A DNA stretch of 64,000 nt from Salsuginibacillus kocurii DSM 18087 (GCF_000377705.1 NZ_KB898623.1:124001-188000), one strand, 5' to 3'. Counted from the stretch's first letter, positions 1 through 11,588 are shown. The notes: generated by a model not told the origin, from the letters alone. Numbers and translations are program-made.

Positions 1-1696
1 GACTTCAGTCTTTATGATTTCAGTTGTAATCGCGTTTGCGTTTATTCTCTGGGGTGCTATTGCTCCAGAAAATTTAAATGAAGTCACAGGAATCATTCAA
101 GGCTTTATTTCCTCGGAACTTGGCTGGTTCTACTTATTAGCGGCAACTGGTTTTGTTATCTTTTCTATCTTTCTTATTTTCAGCCCATATGGCCGAATTA
201 AGTTAGGTAAACCAGATGACAAGCCCGAATATAATTACTTAACTTGGTTTGCTTTTCTCTTCACGGCCGGTATGGGGATCGGCCTTGTCTTTTGGGGAGC
301 GGCTGAGCCTCTTTTCCATTACTATGCACCAATGAGTGCAGACCCAGAGACAACAGATGCAGCAAATACTGCCTTACAGTATTCCTTTTTCCACTGGGGA
401 TTACACCCGTGGGCTATTTACGCGGTAGTTGCTCTTTCTCTCGCCTACTTTAAGTTTCGTCATGATGCTCCAGGTGTTATCAGTGCAACCTTCCGCCCTC
501 TTATCGGTGATAAAGCCGATGGAGGCTGGGGTGTTCTAATCAATACGGTTGTTGTATTTGCTACCATCTTTGGTGTTGCAACATCCCTTGGCTTTGGAAC
601 CCTTCAGGTGGGAGCAGGGCTAGATTACACGTTTGAATTTATTACAAATGATATAGGCACCCAACTGTTGATCATTCTCGTCATTACAATCTTATACATG
701 ATTTCCTCATTAACAGGACTTAACCGTGGTATTCGTATTTTGAGTAAGGCTAATATTATTCTTGCTATCTTGCTTATGCTATTTGTATTATTCCTTGGGC
801 CAACTGTCCATATTATGAGCGTCTTCACTACTACGCTTGGAAGTTATATACAAAACTTCATGCAAATGAGTTTTCAGCTTGAACCGTTTGGAGCAGAAGA
901 TGCTTCTGTGTGGATTGAAGATTGGACCATCTTCTACTGGGCATGGTGGATTGCCTGGGCCCCATTCGTTGGAACATTTATCGCCCGTGTCTCCAGGGGG
1001 AGAACGATCCGTGAATTTATCCTCGGCGTATTAGCTGTACCAACTCTATTTGGCGCATTATGGTTCTCCGTTTTTGGTGGAACAGCCATCAATTTTGATA
1101 CAACGTTGGGTGGAGCCATCTATGATATGATGGATGCTGGTGAAGAAATGGCAATGTTTGCCTTACTGGATCAATTCCACTTTTCTGGATTAGTAACGAT
1201 CATAGCTGTGCTATTAATCATGTCTTTCTTTATCACCTCAGCCGACTCAGCAACATTTGTACTCGGCATGCAGACGACAAACGGAAGTATGAATCCGCCA
1301 ATATCTGTTAAGTTTATCTGGGGTATTATTCAGTCTTCCGCTGCTGCTATTCTTCTCTTATCAGGTGGGTTGGATGCCTTGCAAACCGCTGCTATTATTG
1401 CGGCCTTACCATTTACCATTATAATGATATTAATGTGTGTCTCTCTAATGAAGAGCCTTCGCAAAGAAAGGCCGAGCCTGCAGGTTGAACGAGCCCAGCT
1501 ACGAGAAGAACGCCGTAATTTAAAAGAGGATAAAGAACGATTGAAACGAGAAAAAGCTCAATTTAAACGCGAGAAAGCAAACGCACGACCAACCTCGAAA
1601 TCAAAAGAATCATTAGACCACAAAGATGTGAAAGAAAACAAGTTCACGGAGAACAATGAAAGTGACGAGGACGATGAACAAAATAGAGATCAGTAA
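1..1696 (+). CDS. BCCT-family betaine/choline transporter, 5' end cut by the window
   Basis: Sodium-coupled secondary transporter of the betaine/carnitine/choline family (OpuD/BetL type), which imports compatible solutes at high osmolarity. About 12 membrane segments are visible. The family hallmarks are present: a glycine-rich stretch GMGIGLVFWGAAEPLFHY near residue 87 and the tryptophan-rich segment WAWWIAWAPFVGTFIARVS that lines the binding site. The first ATG is at 14, but the frame stays open to base 2 with residues TSVF typical of the first helix, so the true start lies upstream of the window. The C-terminus is a long, highly charged tail (about 80 residues, many RE/KE pairs, predicted coiled coil), probably the cytoplasmic osmosensing extension. 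The exact substrate cannot be read from sequence; glycine betaine is the best guess. Confidence 0.93.
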   Translation, partial: TSVFMISVVIAFAFILWGAIAPENLNEVTGIIQGFISSELGWFYLLAATGFVIFSIFLIFSPYGRIKLGKPDDKPEYNYLTWFAFLFTAGMGIGLVFWGAAEPLFHYYAPMSADPETTDAANTALQYSFFHWGLHPWAIYAVVALSLAYFKFRHDAPGVISATFRPLIGDKADGGWGVLINTVVVFATIFGVATSLGFGTLQVGAGLDYTFEFITNDIGTQLLIILVITILYMISSLTGLNRGIRILSKANIILAILLMLFVLFLGPTVHIMSVFTTTLGSYIQNFMQMSFQLEPFGAEDASVWIEDWTIFYWAWWIAWAPFVGTFIARVSRGRTIREFILGVLAVPTLFGALWFSVFGGTAINFDTTLGGAIYDMMDAGEEMAMFALLDQFHFSGLVTIIAVLLIMSFFITSADSATFVLGMQTTNGSMNPPISVKFIWGIIQSSAAAILLLSGGLDALQTAAIIAALPFTIIMILMCVSLMKSLRKERPSLQVERAQLREERRNLKEDKERLKREKAQFKREKANARPTSKSKESLDHKDVKENKFTENNESDEDDEQNRDQ

Positions 1697-1728
1697 CCAT
1701 TGCTAGTTTGTTCTTATTCCTTCTAAAA

Positions 1729-1766
1729 AGAGCCAGCTGTGAATAAATCACAGCTGGCTCTTTCTC
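1729..1766 (+). terminator. Rho-independent terminator of the BCCT gene
   Basis: A perfect 14-bp stem (AGAGCCAGCTGTGA / TCACAGCTGGCTCT) with a 5-nt loop is followed by a T/C-rich run. It lies 32 bp after the stop codon. Confidence 0.9.
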
Positions 1767-1929
1767 TCTTTGATGATAGTTAATGGTCCTTTCACACGTC
1801 TCGCTAGCGGAATTTTTCAGTGTTTACTCCTTATGACCTTTATGACTTAATCACAAGTCATCCAAGTCGTTTTGGTTCAAGTATTATACAGTCTTTCACC
1901 TTAACCTATCATTCAGTCGATTGCATGTC

Positions 1930-2120
1930 CTTAGCGTTGCGTAACTGGCTACAGGTTCTTCAATCATTATGTAGGCCTTCAATAAAAGGTTAGACTCTTC
2001 GATTTTCCTACAAGGACGCTTTCACGACAGACATAAGGCAACATCAGCTTGGTCTTCTCCTCGTTTGAGCTCGACAACGCCACCTCCTCATAGAAAAGCT
2101 GGTCAGCTTTGAAAAAGGAA
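1930..2120 (-). repeat. Decayed Bacillaceae interspersed repeat, copy A1
   Basis: Read on the minus strand, this stretch aligns over more than 150 bp with 14330-14500. Shared pieces include GAAGACCAAGC, GTGAAAGC, ACATAATGAT and GCAACGCTA. The rest of 1767-2478 shows no gene; it is low-complexity decayed sequence ending at the convergent pdhD gene. The alignment was made by eye. Confidence 0.6.
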
Positions 2121-2478
2121 TGTTACGTAAATCACTAGACTTCAGCTCCCCTTTTCAGAGACATAGAAATACTGTTTACCGTTTAAGAGTCGATTTTTAT
2201 TCATAATCTAATCTGTATAAAGAGGTGGATGACGCTTACGAGTGGAAAAGTCGGCATGCCACTTCTAGCGTTGCTCTGCAGGGTCTCGTTTGCTCTGCTC
2301 TCACCAACTATTTCTCTCTCACGATAAGTTGAATGGTATGAGAATGAATGTAAATTGCAGTGAAATAACATTTTCAACAGCCTTGTTCGTTTTCTCGCTG
2401 GAGTGACAGTAGCAAATTTAAGTATATAAAAAAAGAAGCTATGTTCTCAAAGGAGATCATAGCTTCTTTTTCTTATAC

Positions 2479-3894
2479 TTATTTTGTGATATGAACAGGC
2501 AGGCCTATAGCTACTTCTGCTGCTTCCATCGTAATTTCACCTAGTGTTGGGTGAGCATGTATGGTCATAGCCAGATCTTCTGCTGTCATACCGGCTTCAA
2601 TAGCCAGGCCAAGTTCAGCAATCATATCAGATGCATTTGCTCCTGCAATTTGAGCACCAATTACAAGCCCGTCTTCTTTTCGCGTCACAAGCTTGACGAA
2701 GCCTTCCGATTCATTAAGAGAAAGGGCACGTCCATTAGCCTGGAATGGAAATTTAGAGCCAGTAACTTCATACCCTGCTTCTTTTGCTTCGCTTTCTGTG
2801 TAGCCGACACTAGCAAGCTCAGGCTCTGAAAAGGCTACAAGTGGAATGCTAAGGTAGTCAATCTCACTCGCTTCTCCAGAAATTGCTTCAGCAGCTACTT
2901 TGCCTTCATAAGAAGCTTTGTGGGCAAGTGGAGGGCCATCAATGATATCTCCAATAGCATAGATATTTTTTACGCTTGTTCTGCACTGCTTATCCACAGT
3001 AATTACGCCTTTGTCTGAGAGTTCTACGCCTAGCTGCTCTAAGCCTAGCTCATCAGTGTTTGGCTTTCTGCCGACTGATACGAGAACGTAATCGGCATCA
3101 AAGCTCTTTTCTTCACCTTTGACTTCTGCTTTTACCGTTACGCCTTTATCAGTTTCTTCTACGCCAGAAGCTTTTGCTTGTGTTTCAATGGAAACACCTT
3201 TTTTCTTCAAATTGCGCTGTACCAACTGGGCCATTTGCTTTTCAAAGCCACCGAGGATGCGCTTTTCACCTTCTAGGATAGTGACTTCACTGCCCAGGTT
3301 AGCATAGGCTCCCGCAAGCTCAACGCCAATATAGCCGCCACCAATAACGATAAGTTTTTCAGGTACGTCTTGTAGATCAAGCGCTGCGGTAGAATCGATG
3401 ACACGGTCACTGTATTTAAAGTTTGGAAGCTCAATCGGACGTGAGCCTGTAGCTACGATACAATTTTTAAACTTATATGTTTGTGAATTGTAATCATCAC
3501 CCGACACTTTCACGGTACTTTCATCGGAAAAGTACGCTTCTCCTTTAACGATGTTGACTTTATTGCCTTTTAGGAGCCCTTCGACTCCACCGGTCAATTT
3601 CTCTACTACACCATTTTTCCACTCTTGGACTTTAGAGAAATCAAGAGAAACATTGTCTGTCTTGATCCCCATCTCTTCATTGCCTTCTTTTGATTCATGA
3701 TACTTATGACCAGCTTCAATTAATGCTTTAGAAGGAATACAGCCAATGTTTAGACAAACACCGCCTAAATTTCCTTTTTCCACAATCGTTACTTTTTGGC
3801 CAAGCTGAGCTGCACGAATTGCTGCTACATATCCCCCTGGTCCTGAACCTACGATTAGTGTGTCTACTTCTTCTGCAAAATCTCCTACAACCAT
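2479..3894 (-). CDS. pdhD: Dihydrolipoyl dehydrogenase (E3) of the pyruvate dehydrogenase complex
   Basis: FAD-dependent E3 that reoxidises the dihydrolipoyl groups of E2 and passes electrons to NAD+. The 471-residue length is normal. The N-terminal Rossmann motif [14 protein letters not shown] is near residue 16, the redox-active disulfide is C47/C52 in [11 protein letters not shown], a second nucleotide motif IGGGYIGVE lies mid-protein, and the C-terminal catalytic HAHPT motif is intact. It is the last gene of the minus-strand pdhA-B-C-D operon and starts 2 nt after the pdhC stop, behind a GGAGGGG ribosome binding site that overlaps the end of pdhC. In Bacillus the same E3 may also serve other 2-oxoacid dehydrogenases. 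Confidence 0.98.
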   Translation of the reverse strand: MVVGDFAEEVDTLIVGSGPGGYVAAIRAAQLGQKVTIVEKGNLGGVCLNIGCIPSKALIEAGHKYHESKEGNEEMGIKTDNVSLDFSKVQEWKNGVVEKLTGGVEGLLKGNKVNIVKGEAYFSDESTVKVSGDDYNSQTYKFKNCIVATGSRPIELPNFKYSDRVIDSTAALDLQDVPEKLIVIGGGYIGVELAGAYANLGSEVTILEGEKRILGGFEKQMAQLVQRNLKKKGVSIETQAKASGVEETDKGVTVKAEVKGEEKSFDADYVLVSVGRKPNTDELGLEQLGVELSDKGVITVDKQCRTSVKNIYAIGDIIDGPPLAHKASYEGKVAAEAISGEASEIDYLSIPLVAFSEPELASVGYTESEAKEAGYEVTGSKFPFQANGRALSLNESEGFVKLVTRKEDGLVIGAQIAGANASDMIAELGLAIEAGMTAEDLAMTIHAHPTLGEITMEAAEVAIGLPVHITK

Positions 3895-3896
3895 TC

Positions 3897-5180
3897 TTAC
3901 CCCTCCATTACTAATAGTTCTGGATCGTTTAACAATCGCTTCACATGGTTCATTGATTCTTGGGCAGTAACTCCATCAATGATCCGATGATCATAACTTA
4001 AGGATAAAGCAAGCATTGGTCGGATGACAACTTCTCCATCACGAACAACCGCTTTTTCTTCGATACGGCCAATTCCAAGAATTGCAACTTCTGGATGATT
4101 GATAACTGGAGTAAACCAAGCACCTTGTGCTGAACCAACATTAGAAATCGTGCATGTGCCGCCTTTCATTTCATCAGAAGAAAGCTTCCCGTCCCGTGCT
4201 TTTGCAGCAAGTTGGTTAATTTCATCAGCAAGCATAAAGATCGACTTACGATCTGCATCAGGAACAACCGGCACAACAAGCCCTTGTTCTGTATCGGCAG
4301 CAATACCAACATTAAAGTACTTTTTATAGACGATCTCTTCATTTTCATCATCAATGGAGGCATTTAATGCTGGATACTTGCGAAGCGCAGAAGTTAACGC
4401 TTTTACTACATATGGTAAATATGTGAGTTTGATATCTTGTTCCGCAGCTACCGGCTTAAACTTCTTGCGGTTAGCTACTAGCGCGCTTACATCTACTTCA
4501 TCCATATGAGTAACGTGTGGAGCTGTTTGCTTAGAGTTAACCATTGCGTTTGCAATAGCTTTGCGAATACCTTTCATTGGTACACGCTCTTCTTCTCCTT
4601 GAACAGAAGCAGCAGCAGGTTTTTCTTCTTTAGCAGATTCTGCTTGCTTTTCTGGTTCTGCAGTTTTTTCTTCTGCAGGTGTTTCACCAGAAAGGTAGGC
4701 TTCAATATCTTCTTTTAGGATACGGCCATTTTTTCCGCTTCCTGTTACTTTAGAGATATTCACGTTTTTCTCACGAGCAAATTTGCGAACAGAAGGCATA
4801 GCAATAACTCGTTTATCACCGGAATCATCCTCTTCGTCAGCAGCCGGTGCTTCTTTCTTTTCTTCTGAAGAGGCTTCGTCTGCAGGTTTTTCCTCTTCCT
4901 GCTCTTGTGGGGCGGCTTCTTCTTCTGGCTCTTCTTCTCCGCTGCCGTCATCAATCGTTAAAATGACATCTCCTACAATCGCAGTTGTTCCTTCGTCCAC
5001 TTTAACATCAAGGACTTTACCATCTACAGGAGAGGGAATTTCTACAACTGCTTTATCGTTTTGAACCTCGCACAAAACGTCATCTTCTTTAACTTCATCG
5101 CCAGGCTTAACCATCCATTTTACAATTTCACCTTCATGAATACCTTCGCCTATGTCTGGGAGTTCAAATTTAAATGCCAC
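3897..5180 (-). CDS. pdhC: Dihydrolipoamide acetyltransferase (E2) of pyruvate dehydrogenase
   Basis: Core of the PDH complex; it transfers the acetyl group from lipoamide to CoA. The start chosen is a GTG (codon at 5178-5180) behind AAAAAGGAGG, giving [13 protein letters not shown] and 427 residues. The open frame runs further upstream, but those residues are not family-like. Order of domains: one lipoyl domain with the lipoylated K43 in a DKA motif, an acidic Ala/Glu/Pro-rich linker, the E1/E3-binding domain ([16 protein letters not shown], about 115-150), a second linker, and the catalytic domain ending in SYDHRIIDG with the active-site His. The 168-bp gap from pdhB contains an intercistronic hairpin. 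Confidence 0.97.
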   Translation of the reverse strand: MAFKFELPDIGEGIHEGEIVKWMVKPGDEVKEDDVLCEVQNDKAVVEIPSPVDGKVLDVKVDEGTTAIVGDVILTIDDGSGEEEPEEEAAPQEQEEEKPADEASSEEKKEAPAADEEDDSGDKRVIAMPSVRKFAREKNVNISKVTGSGKNGRILKEDIEAYLSGETPAEEKTAEPEKQAESAKEEKPAAASVQGEEERVPMKGIRKAIANAMVNSKQTAPHVTHMDEVDVSALVANRKKFKPVAAEQDIKLTYLPYVVKALTSALRKYPALNASIDDENEEIVYKKYFNVGIAADTEQGLVVPVVPDADRKSIFMLADEINQLAAKARDGKLSSDEMKGGTCTISNVGSAQGAWFTPVINHPEVAILGIGRIEEKAVVRDGEVVIRPMLALSLSYDHRIIDGVTAQESMNHVKRLLNDPELLVMEG

Positions 5181-5299
5181 AAATAGTGCCTCCTTTTTAT
5201 CCATCTCAGTAGCTGTTCTAACGCTTGCCGGCTGCCATGTTAATGGCACTGCCTCCAGAATCACAAGCTATTTCAATCTTTTCTTGTAAGCGGAAAACA

Positions 5300-5332
5300 G
5301 ACTGGAATAAATGATCGCTCATTATTCCAGTC
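5300..5332 (-). promoter_or_regulatory. Intercistronic hairpin between pdhB and pdhC
   Basis: The inverted repeat GACTGGAATAAATGA / TCATTATTCCAGTC has a 4-nt loop and one bulged A. It sits 16 bp after the pdhB stop. On the minus strand it is followed only by a short TGTTTT, so it could be a partial terminator or an RNA-processing/stability element that sets E2-E3 output apart from E1. Confidence 0.6.
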
Positions 5333-5348
5333 ATAACACAATCCCTTA

Positions 5349-6326
5349 TTAGAAGTTGATCACTTCTTTTGCTTTTTCCACTACATCTTTTTGGTCCGGT
5401 AGCCATAGATCTTCCGCAGCAGCAAAAGGATAAACCGTGTCAGGTGCTGTCACGCGCATCGCCGGAGCCTCAAGATGAAGAATTGCTCGTTCAGTAATTT
5501 CAGCAACAATGTGAGCAGCAATTCCAGCCTGACGCTGTGCTTCTTGAACGACAACGACACGGTTGGTTTTTTCCACTGACCCTAAGATAGTATCAATATC
5601 TAGCGGGCTGACCGTACGTAAATCAACCACTTCAGCTTCAATTCCTTCTTCGGCCAAGTCGTCAGCTGCTTTCAGGCAAGTATGGACCATCGCTCCATAC
5701 GCAACAAACGTAATGTCGCTGCCTTCTCTTTTAATATCTGCCTTACCAAGCTCAATTGTATACTCTTCTTCGGGTACTTCTTCCCGGAAAGAGCGGTACA
5801 ATTTCATGTGTTCTAGGTAAATAACAGGGTCGTTGCTTCGGATTGATTCAATTAATAGCCCTTTTGCATCATATGGAGTAGAAGGGATAACTACTGTAAG
5901 ACCGGGTGATTGCGCCATCAAACCTTCTAAGCTGTCTGCGTGAAGCTCAGGAGTTTTTACACCGCCGCCGAATGGGGAACGTACTGTAATAGGCGCTTCA
6001 TAATGCCCACCGGAACGATATCTAAGTCTAGACATTTGACCGGATACGCTGTCCATCGTTTCAAATACAAATCCAAAGAACTGAATTTCCATGACAGAAC
6101 GATACCCCGTTAAGCTAAGTCCAATAGCCAGACCGCCAATACCAGATTCGGCAAGCGGTGTATCAAACACACGGTCTTCCCCAAATTGTTCTTGCAGGCC
6201 TTCTGTAGCACGGAATACGCCGCCATTTTGACCAACGTCTTCACCAAAAACTAACACATCTTCGTTATTTTCCAATTCTGTGCGCATTGCATCTGTAATT
6301 GCTTGAATCATTGTCATTTCTGCCAT
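5349..6326 (-). CDS. pdhB: Pyruvate dehydrogenase E1 component, beta subunit
   Basis: Beta subunit of the thiamine-diphosphate E1 heterotetramer that decarboxylates pyruvate. The 325 residues begin [14 protein letters not shown], as in B. subtilis PdhB. The transketolase-type pyrimidine-binding domain (GEDVG near residue 28, [12 protein letters not shown]) is followed by the C-terminal transketolase domain ([22 protein letters not shown]). The start is 3 nt after the pdhA stop, with the Shine-Dalgarno inside the end of pdhA, so the two subunits are probably translationally coupled. Confidence 0.98.
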   Translation of the reverse strand: MAEMTMIQAITDAMRTELENNEDVLVFGEDVGQNGGVFRATEGLQEQFGEDRVFDTPLAESGIGGLAIGLSLTGYRSVMEIQFFGFVFETMDSVSGQMSRLRYRSGGHYEAPITVRSPFGGGVKTPELHADSLEGLMAQSPGLTVVIPSTPYDAKGLLIESIRSNDPVIYLEHMKLYRSFREEVPEEEYTIELGKADIKREGSDITFVAYGAMVHTCLKAADDLAEEGIEAEVVDLRTVSPLDIDTILGSVEKTNRVVVVQEAQRQAGIAAHIVAEITERAILHLEAPAMRVTAPDTVYPFAAAEDLWLPDQKDVVEKAKEVINF

Positions 6327-6329
6327 AGC

Positions 6330-7454
<1,125 letters not shown>

Positions 7455-7513
7455 TTATCAATAAGGGAGCCTTATATGAAATTGAACTCGCTTGGAAAAA
7501 GCACGCTGGTTGT

Positions 7514-7543
7514 AGTATAACCTTTTAAAAACAGCTCATCCAA
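7514..7543 (-). promoter_or_regulatory. Candidate promoter of the pdh operon
   Basis: On the minus strand TTGGAT and TATACT are separated by 18 bp, about 100 bp upstream of pdhA. The -10 box is good and the -35 box weak. The rest of 7413-7825 contains no gene that I can see. Confidence 0.35.
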
Positions 7544-7825
7544 CATCTTTCAACTAAAATCAGGAACGTACGACTTACTAGCCCATTTCCCGACATCTCC
7601 GTTTGTTAATCATGCTCTTGTCCCTTATCAACACCTGTTTCACTGTTTCTTTCAATTAAGTGATACAACCATCTTTCTGGTCCTAAGTTTACACGAGGGA
7701 GTTTTACTTCGTCAATCCTTATGCACAAAGGACTTATCTCCATCCCTACCCTTCGAAAAATTTTCTAACATCTCACTACTGTTATATATCATCCTCACTT
7801 TTATCTGCACAGCTGACTGTATAAA

Positions 7826-7868
7826 GATAAAAAGAAAGCGCCCTTCGTCGACAGCGAAAAGCGCTTTC
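7826..7868 (-). terminator. Terminator of ykyA
   Basis: An 8-bp stem GAAAGCGC / GCGCTTTC closes a longer loop. On the minus strand it is followed by CTTTTTATC. It lies about 30 bp after the ykyA stop. Confidence 0.75.
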
Positions 7869-7899
7869 CTTTATTCTATAACACGTTAAGATGTTTGAA

Positions 7900-8610
7900 T
7901 TATTCCGAGTCCTCTTCCTCATTTGGTTCCTCTACTTCTGTTTCTGCAGCATCCTGAGTAACCTCTAAACCGCTCGTTTCATAAAATTGATTTTTAGCCT
8001 CATTGTATTCATCTGTATAGGTATTAAAATCATCTTTAGCATCTATAATGGAACGATACACTTCGTTGATTTCTTCAATGTGGTCACTTAACGTTTCAAT
8101 GGTTAAATCTTCGTTCTGGAACATTTCATATAATTCACTGTCAAGTTCTAATGCTTCTTCATAATGACCATACATTTCTTCGTACGCTGCTACTCTTGCT
8201 TCCATAGCCTCTTCCATCGTTTCAGCCTCAGCATAAGCTTCTTCATCTTCTAAGTCATCTTTTAATTCGATGGCTTTTTCGTACTCTTCATAACTGGCAT
8301 GCAAACTTTCTCGTTCTGTTTCTAATCGTTCTTGCCTTTCATCGACAAGCTCTAACGCTTCCTCAGCCAACGCTTCAATTTCATCCATTTCATCTAGCCC
8401 TAAATCAATAATTTCTTCGTAAATCTCTTGCTCTCTTTGTTCAGCCTCAAGTAATGGTTGCTGCTGTTGTTCAAATACTTCTTCTGTTTCAACTGCCTCT
8501 TCAAGGTGAGAATGCATCTCTTCTGCTGTGTTTTCTTGACAAGCCGACAGCAACAAGAGTACAAGACCCATGAGGAAAAACATAGGCATCCTCGACTGTA
8601 TCGTCTTCAA
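7900..8610 (-). CDS. ykyA: YkyA-family lipoprotein
   Basis: Surface lipoprotein of unknown molecular function. The N-terminus is a signal peptide with hydrophobic core MFFLMGLVLLLL and lipobox LSAC, so the mature protein starts at a lipidated Cys. The rest is almost wholly alpha-helical, very acidic and repetitive in Glu (coiled coil), ending in an unstructured Glu-rich tail. A TTG start fits, with GGAGGGA 6 nt upstream. The position directly before pdhA is the same as in B. subtilis, where ykyA is annotated as a putative cell-wall-binding lipoprotein. Confidence 0.85.
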   Translation of the reverse strand: MKTIQSRMPMFFLMGLVLLLLSACQENTAEEMHSHLEEAVETEEVFEQQQQPLLEAEQREQEIYEEIIDLGLDEMDEIEALAEEALELVDERQERLETERESLHASYEEYEKAIELKDDLEDEEAYAEAETMEEAMEARVAAYEEMYGHYEEALELDSELYEMFQNEDLTIETLSDHIEEINEVYRSIIDAKDDFNTYTDEYNEAKNQFYETSGLEVTQDAAETEVEEPNEEEDSE

Positions 8611-9030
8611 CTATTATCCCTCCAATTGATTACATCACCAAACGACAATCACACATGTAGAAAGTTACCTTAACCATAATAAATCAAGTGCTTATCCTTT
8701 TCAATAAAACCACCTGACTTTTTAAAACGATCGGTCACACCGCTATTTGTTACATAATCCAGCATCCTCTTGTATGGAAGATGCACATAAACACGAACGT
8801 ATTCTCTAAGTAACCTAAGTGAACGAGCTGTTTACTCCCTTTCTCTCTTCTGCCTTATTTAGACATAGCCACCGCAGTAGAACTGCTAAATGAAACTTTG
8901 TTCTCCCGTTTCAACCCTTCCTCTCAGGGAGTTCTTTACGAATTGGGCAACCGTCCACCCTGTTTTGGTTCTGCGACATACGCTGTACTGTACCCACCTA
9001 CTTTTGGGAAGTTTAAAGGAGGATGTTAGC
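8611..9030. other. Divergent intergenic region, ykyA / yjcZ-like
   Basis: There is no convincing gene in these 420 bp. A CATACGCTG at 8977-8985, with an AC-rich -35 about 17 bp upstream, weakly resembles a sigma-K type promoter for the downstream small spore-type gene. This is a guess from consensus. Confidence 0.3.
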
Positions 9031-9171
9031 ATGGTTGGTCATGGTTGCTATGACCCTTGTGGATATGGCTACGGCCCTTCATATGCCGGAGATGGCAGAG
9101 GAAAAGGGTTTGCCCTTATCGTCGTGTTGTTCATTTTGTTAATCATCGTCGGCGCTTCTAAATATTGTTAA
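9031..9171 (+). CDS. YjcZ/SscA-like small membrane peptide (46 aa)
   Basis: The 46-residue peptide has a Gly/Tyr/Cys-rich head ([19 protein letters not shown]) followed by one transmembrane helix ([20 protein letters not shown]). This is the layout of the YjcZ family of sporulation peptides in Bacillus; B. subtilis SscA is needed for spore assembly. The ATG at 9031 has an ideal AAAGGAGG 8 nt upstream; the longer open frame from 8890 is not supported. It has its own hairpin terminator. Family assignment rests on composition and length. Confidence 0.75.
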   Translation: MVGHGCYDPCGYGYGPSYAGDGRGKGFALIVVLFILLIIVGASKYC

Positions 9172-9183
9172 GCTTCTTGAGTC

Positions 9184-9216
9184 CCGCCTCAGTACATTCT
9201 GGGGCGGCTTATTTGT
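9184..9216 (+). terminator. Terminator of the yjcZ-like gene
   Basis: A 9-bp stem CCGCCTCAG / CTGGGGCGG (one G-U pair) has a 6-nt loop and is followed by CTTATTTGTTATT. Confidence 0.65.
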
Positions 9217-9351
9217 TATTCCCCCTTAAATACTATCCTTTATTATCTTCCTTAGAATTCTTTAGTGTAAACCGAAAGTTTGCTATACTTATGAGCGAAT
9301 CCACAATAAAATGCTGGTTATCACAACGAGATGAGTTTGGAGTTGACTTAA

Positions 9352-9888
9352 ATGATTACGATGGATGATATCGTTCGCGAAGGAAATTCTGTATTGCGGG
9401 AAGTTGCAGAAGAAGTAAACCTCCCTGCTTCTGAAGAAGAAGTGGACTTATTAGAACGCATGATGCAATTTTTAAAAAACAGCCAAGACCCCGAGATTGC
9501 CGAGAAGCATCAGCTCCGTTCAGGTGTTGGTTTAGCGGCACCACAGCTAGGTATTTCTAAGCGCTTAGTGGTGGTGCATTTCACAGATGACAAAGAAGAG
9601 GTACACAGCTACAAATTAATTAACCCTAAAATCGTCAGTCATTCTGTTGAAACAACCCATTTAGATGACGGAGAAGGTTGTTTATCTGTAGATAGAGAGA
9701 TTGCAGGAATTGTCCCTCGTTACAAACGGATTACGGTACGAGCTTATAATGAAAAAGGAGAGGAACAGTCTTACCGCCTCAGAGGATTTCCCGCGATTGT
9801 TTTCCAACATGAAATTGATCATTTAAACGGAATCATGTTTTATGATCGTATCGAAGAATTTAAGGATCCTTTAAAGCGACCTGTTTAA
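9352..9888 (+). CDS. def: Peptide deformylase
   Basis: Metalloenzyme that removes the N-formyl group from nascent proteins. All three motifs are intact: [10 protein letters not shown] (58-67), EGCLS with metal ligand C110, and HEIDH with H153, E154 and H157. The 178-residue length and internal insertions fit the longer Gram-positive type 2 class. It starts [11 protein letters not shown], like B. subtilis DefB. In B. subtilis this gene also lies between ykrA and ykyA, so the neighbourhood is conserved although strands differ. Confidence 0.97.
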   Translation: MITMDDIVREGNSVLREVAEEVNLPASEEEVDLLERMMQFLKNSQDPEIAEKHQLRSGVGLAAPQLGISKRLVVVHFTDDKEEVHSYKLINPKIVSHSVETTHLDDGEGCLSVDREIAGIVPRYKRITVRAYNEKGEEQSYRLRGFPAIVFQHEIDHLNGIMFYDRIEEFKDPLKRPV

Positions 9889-10080
9889 ATCCACATACTA
9901 GATCGAGACAAAACATCTGCTTTTGCGAGCTCATCGTCGTACTTACCCACATAAAGCGAACTTACCTCCTTGTTTGATGTAAAGTATCTTTCTTCGGTTC
10001 ATTAAAAGGTAAAAAAACTACATCATTTTATTTATAGATGAATTACAGTCGTATTTTGCTCTTGAGCGTTTATGCATACG

Positions 10081-10118
10081 AAAATCCTGCCCAGGAAGCG
10101 TCCTGGTGCAGGATTTTT
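10081..10118. terminator. Bidirectional hairpin downstream of def
   Basis: AAAATCCTGC is paired with GCAGGATTTT and an inner CCAGGA/TCCTGG stem, with T-runs on both strands. It can end def and the convergent ykrA. Nothing else is seen in 9889-10270. Confidence 0.75.
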
Positions 10119-10270
10119 AATAAGGATGATGAATGTAAAAGCAAAAAGCTTTAACAGCGTAAAGGGTTCCGTGAGTCTACGGAGGACTAACTGGCCCTGC
10201 CATAAAACAAGAGCCCTTTCCTCTCCTCTTCCACTTGGCTTTAAAAAAAGTACAACTCTACACTCCTAGT

Positions 10271-11044
10271 TTACAAAAGCTCCAGTCTTTGCACGGCTTC
10301 CTGAATGCCATCTTCTTCAACATGTGCAGTAACTATGTCAGCAACTGCTTTTGCTTCCTGCTTAGCATTTCCCATCGCAATGCCTGTACCTGCTTCTCGT
10401 AACATTTCGATGTCATTTAATCCGTCACCGAAGGCTATGACCTCATCCATACTATAACCGAGCTCTGAGGCAAGAGCTTGAATTCCTTTTGCTTTAGATC
10501 CTCCTCCCGGCAAAACATCGACTGAATATTCATGCCACCGGACATAATTAAAAGAGGAAAAGTTTTCTTCATATAAACTTTCTTCCCCAGCCTTACAATA
10601 TAACAAGGCCTGATAGATCGTTGTAGTATCCGGATAAGACCCATTAAATGGTGGATAAGGAAGCTTTAACTCTGCTAAGCTTTGAGCGACCTCCGCGTGA
10701 TTTTCCACGTTAGCCGCATAGCCTTCCGCGGCTAAAAATACCATGGGATGGTTCGTTTGAGTAGCTGCTTCATGCAGCCTCTCGAGAGCTGCGGGGTTCA
10801 ACGCTTGCTCATAAATCACTCGTTCATCACTTACAACATATGAGCCATTGAAACTCACGTAATGAGAAATGTCCAGTTCTTTTCTAAGGTCACTAAAGAA
10901 AAATGGTGCTCTTCCAGTTGCAATAGCGAGCGGATATCCAGCTTGCTGCAACTTTTTAAGCGTTAACTTTGTTGAGGGGGGAACCGTTTTTTCATCAGTA
11001 AATAACGTACCGTCAATATCAAAGATCAAACAATTCTTTTTCAT
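10271..11044 (-). CDS. ykrA: Cof-type HAD-superfamily phosphatase
   Basis: A 257-residue hydrolase of the HAD IIB (Cof) group, probably a sugar-phosphate or nucleotide phosphatase. Motif I is FDIDGT with nucleophile D9 and acid D11. Motif II is IATGR, with a Lys in the C2-type cap region. Motif IV is FGDGLNDIEML with the metal-binding aspartates. B. subtilis YkrA occupies the same position beside def. The natural substrate is unknown. Confidence 0.88.
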   Translation of the reverse strand: MKKNCLIFDIDGTLFTDEKTVPPSTKLTLKKLQQAGYPLAIATGRAPFFFSDLRKELDISHYVSFNGSYVVSDERVIYEQALNPAALERLHEAATQTNHPMVFLAAEGYAANVENHAEVAQSLAELKLPYPPFNGSYPDTTTIYQALLYCKAGEESLYEENFSSFNYVRWHEYSVDVLPGGGSKAKGIQALASELGYSMDEVIAFGDGLNDIEMLREAGTGIAMGNAKQEAKAVADIVTAHVEEDGIQEAVQRLELL

Positions 11045-11311
11045 ATTTCTCTCCTCCCACCCGGTATCATAACATGTTTTTTGAACTTTCTCGACGGTGC
11101 CGCTTCATCCGGTCCTTCATCATATTTATGTGTGACGGAGGAAGGAATGGAGGAATGACAATGTAGCAGTAGACAATACTCGAACTCCTTTTAAATCAAC
11201 CCCTTATACTGTTTCGACAACTCCTCCTATTGCTTATTAGAAGAAAATCCCTTACAATTTGGTAATTGCAGAGGTATTTCGAACGGTTAACGGTTTGTTC
11301 AGGGTTCAAAC

Positions 11312-11340
11312 ATGAAAAGTCGGTACAAATGATTTATAAT
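11312..11340 (+). promoter_or_regulatory. Promoter of rpoY-rnjA
   Basis: ATGAAA (4/6 to TTGACA), a 17-bp spacer and a perfect TATAAT lie about 35 bp before the rpoY start codon. The remaining bases of 11045-11376 show nothing else. Confidence 0.6.
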
Positions 11341-11376
11341 AAACTAAGCTATTTTTCGAATAAGGAGAGATTGAAC

Positions 11377-11586
11377 ATGATTTATAAAGTATTTCACCAG
11401 AAAAATTTCAACGAAGTAGCTGTACGTGAAAACACAGATACCATTTTTGTTGAAGCAGACAATGAACGAGAAGTTAGAAAAAAACTAGCTGACCACAATT
11501 ACAACATTGAATACATTGAACCCCTATCTGAAGCCCTGCTTGAATACGAAAAACAAAAAGATGATTTCAAAGTGGAGAACTTGTAA
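11377..11586 (+). CDS. rpoY: RNA polymerase epsilon subunit
   Basis: A 69-residue DUF1447 protein, the small epsilon subunit that binds the RNA polymerase core in Firmicutes (formerly YkzG). It begins [20 protein letters not shown], typical of the family. The ATG at 11377 has AAGGAGAG 8 nt before it; the longer open frame from 11266 is rejected. It lies 2 nt upstream of rnjA, the conserved arrangement in Bacillus, suggesting co-transcription and coupling. Confidence 0.95.
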   Translation: MIYKVFHQKNFNEVAVRENTDTIFVEADNEREVRKKLADHNYNIEYIEPLSEALLEYEKQKDDFKVENL

Positions 11587-11588
11587 AC

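Noticed and set aside
8890-9030. Longer N-terminal version of the YjcZ-like peptide
   Set aside because: The added residues are not family-like and the ideal ribosome site is directly before the ATG at 9031.
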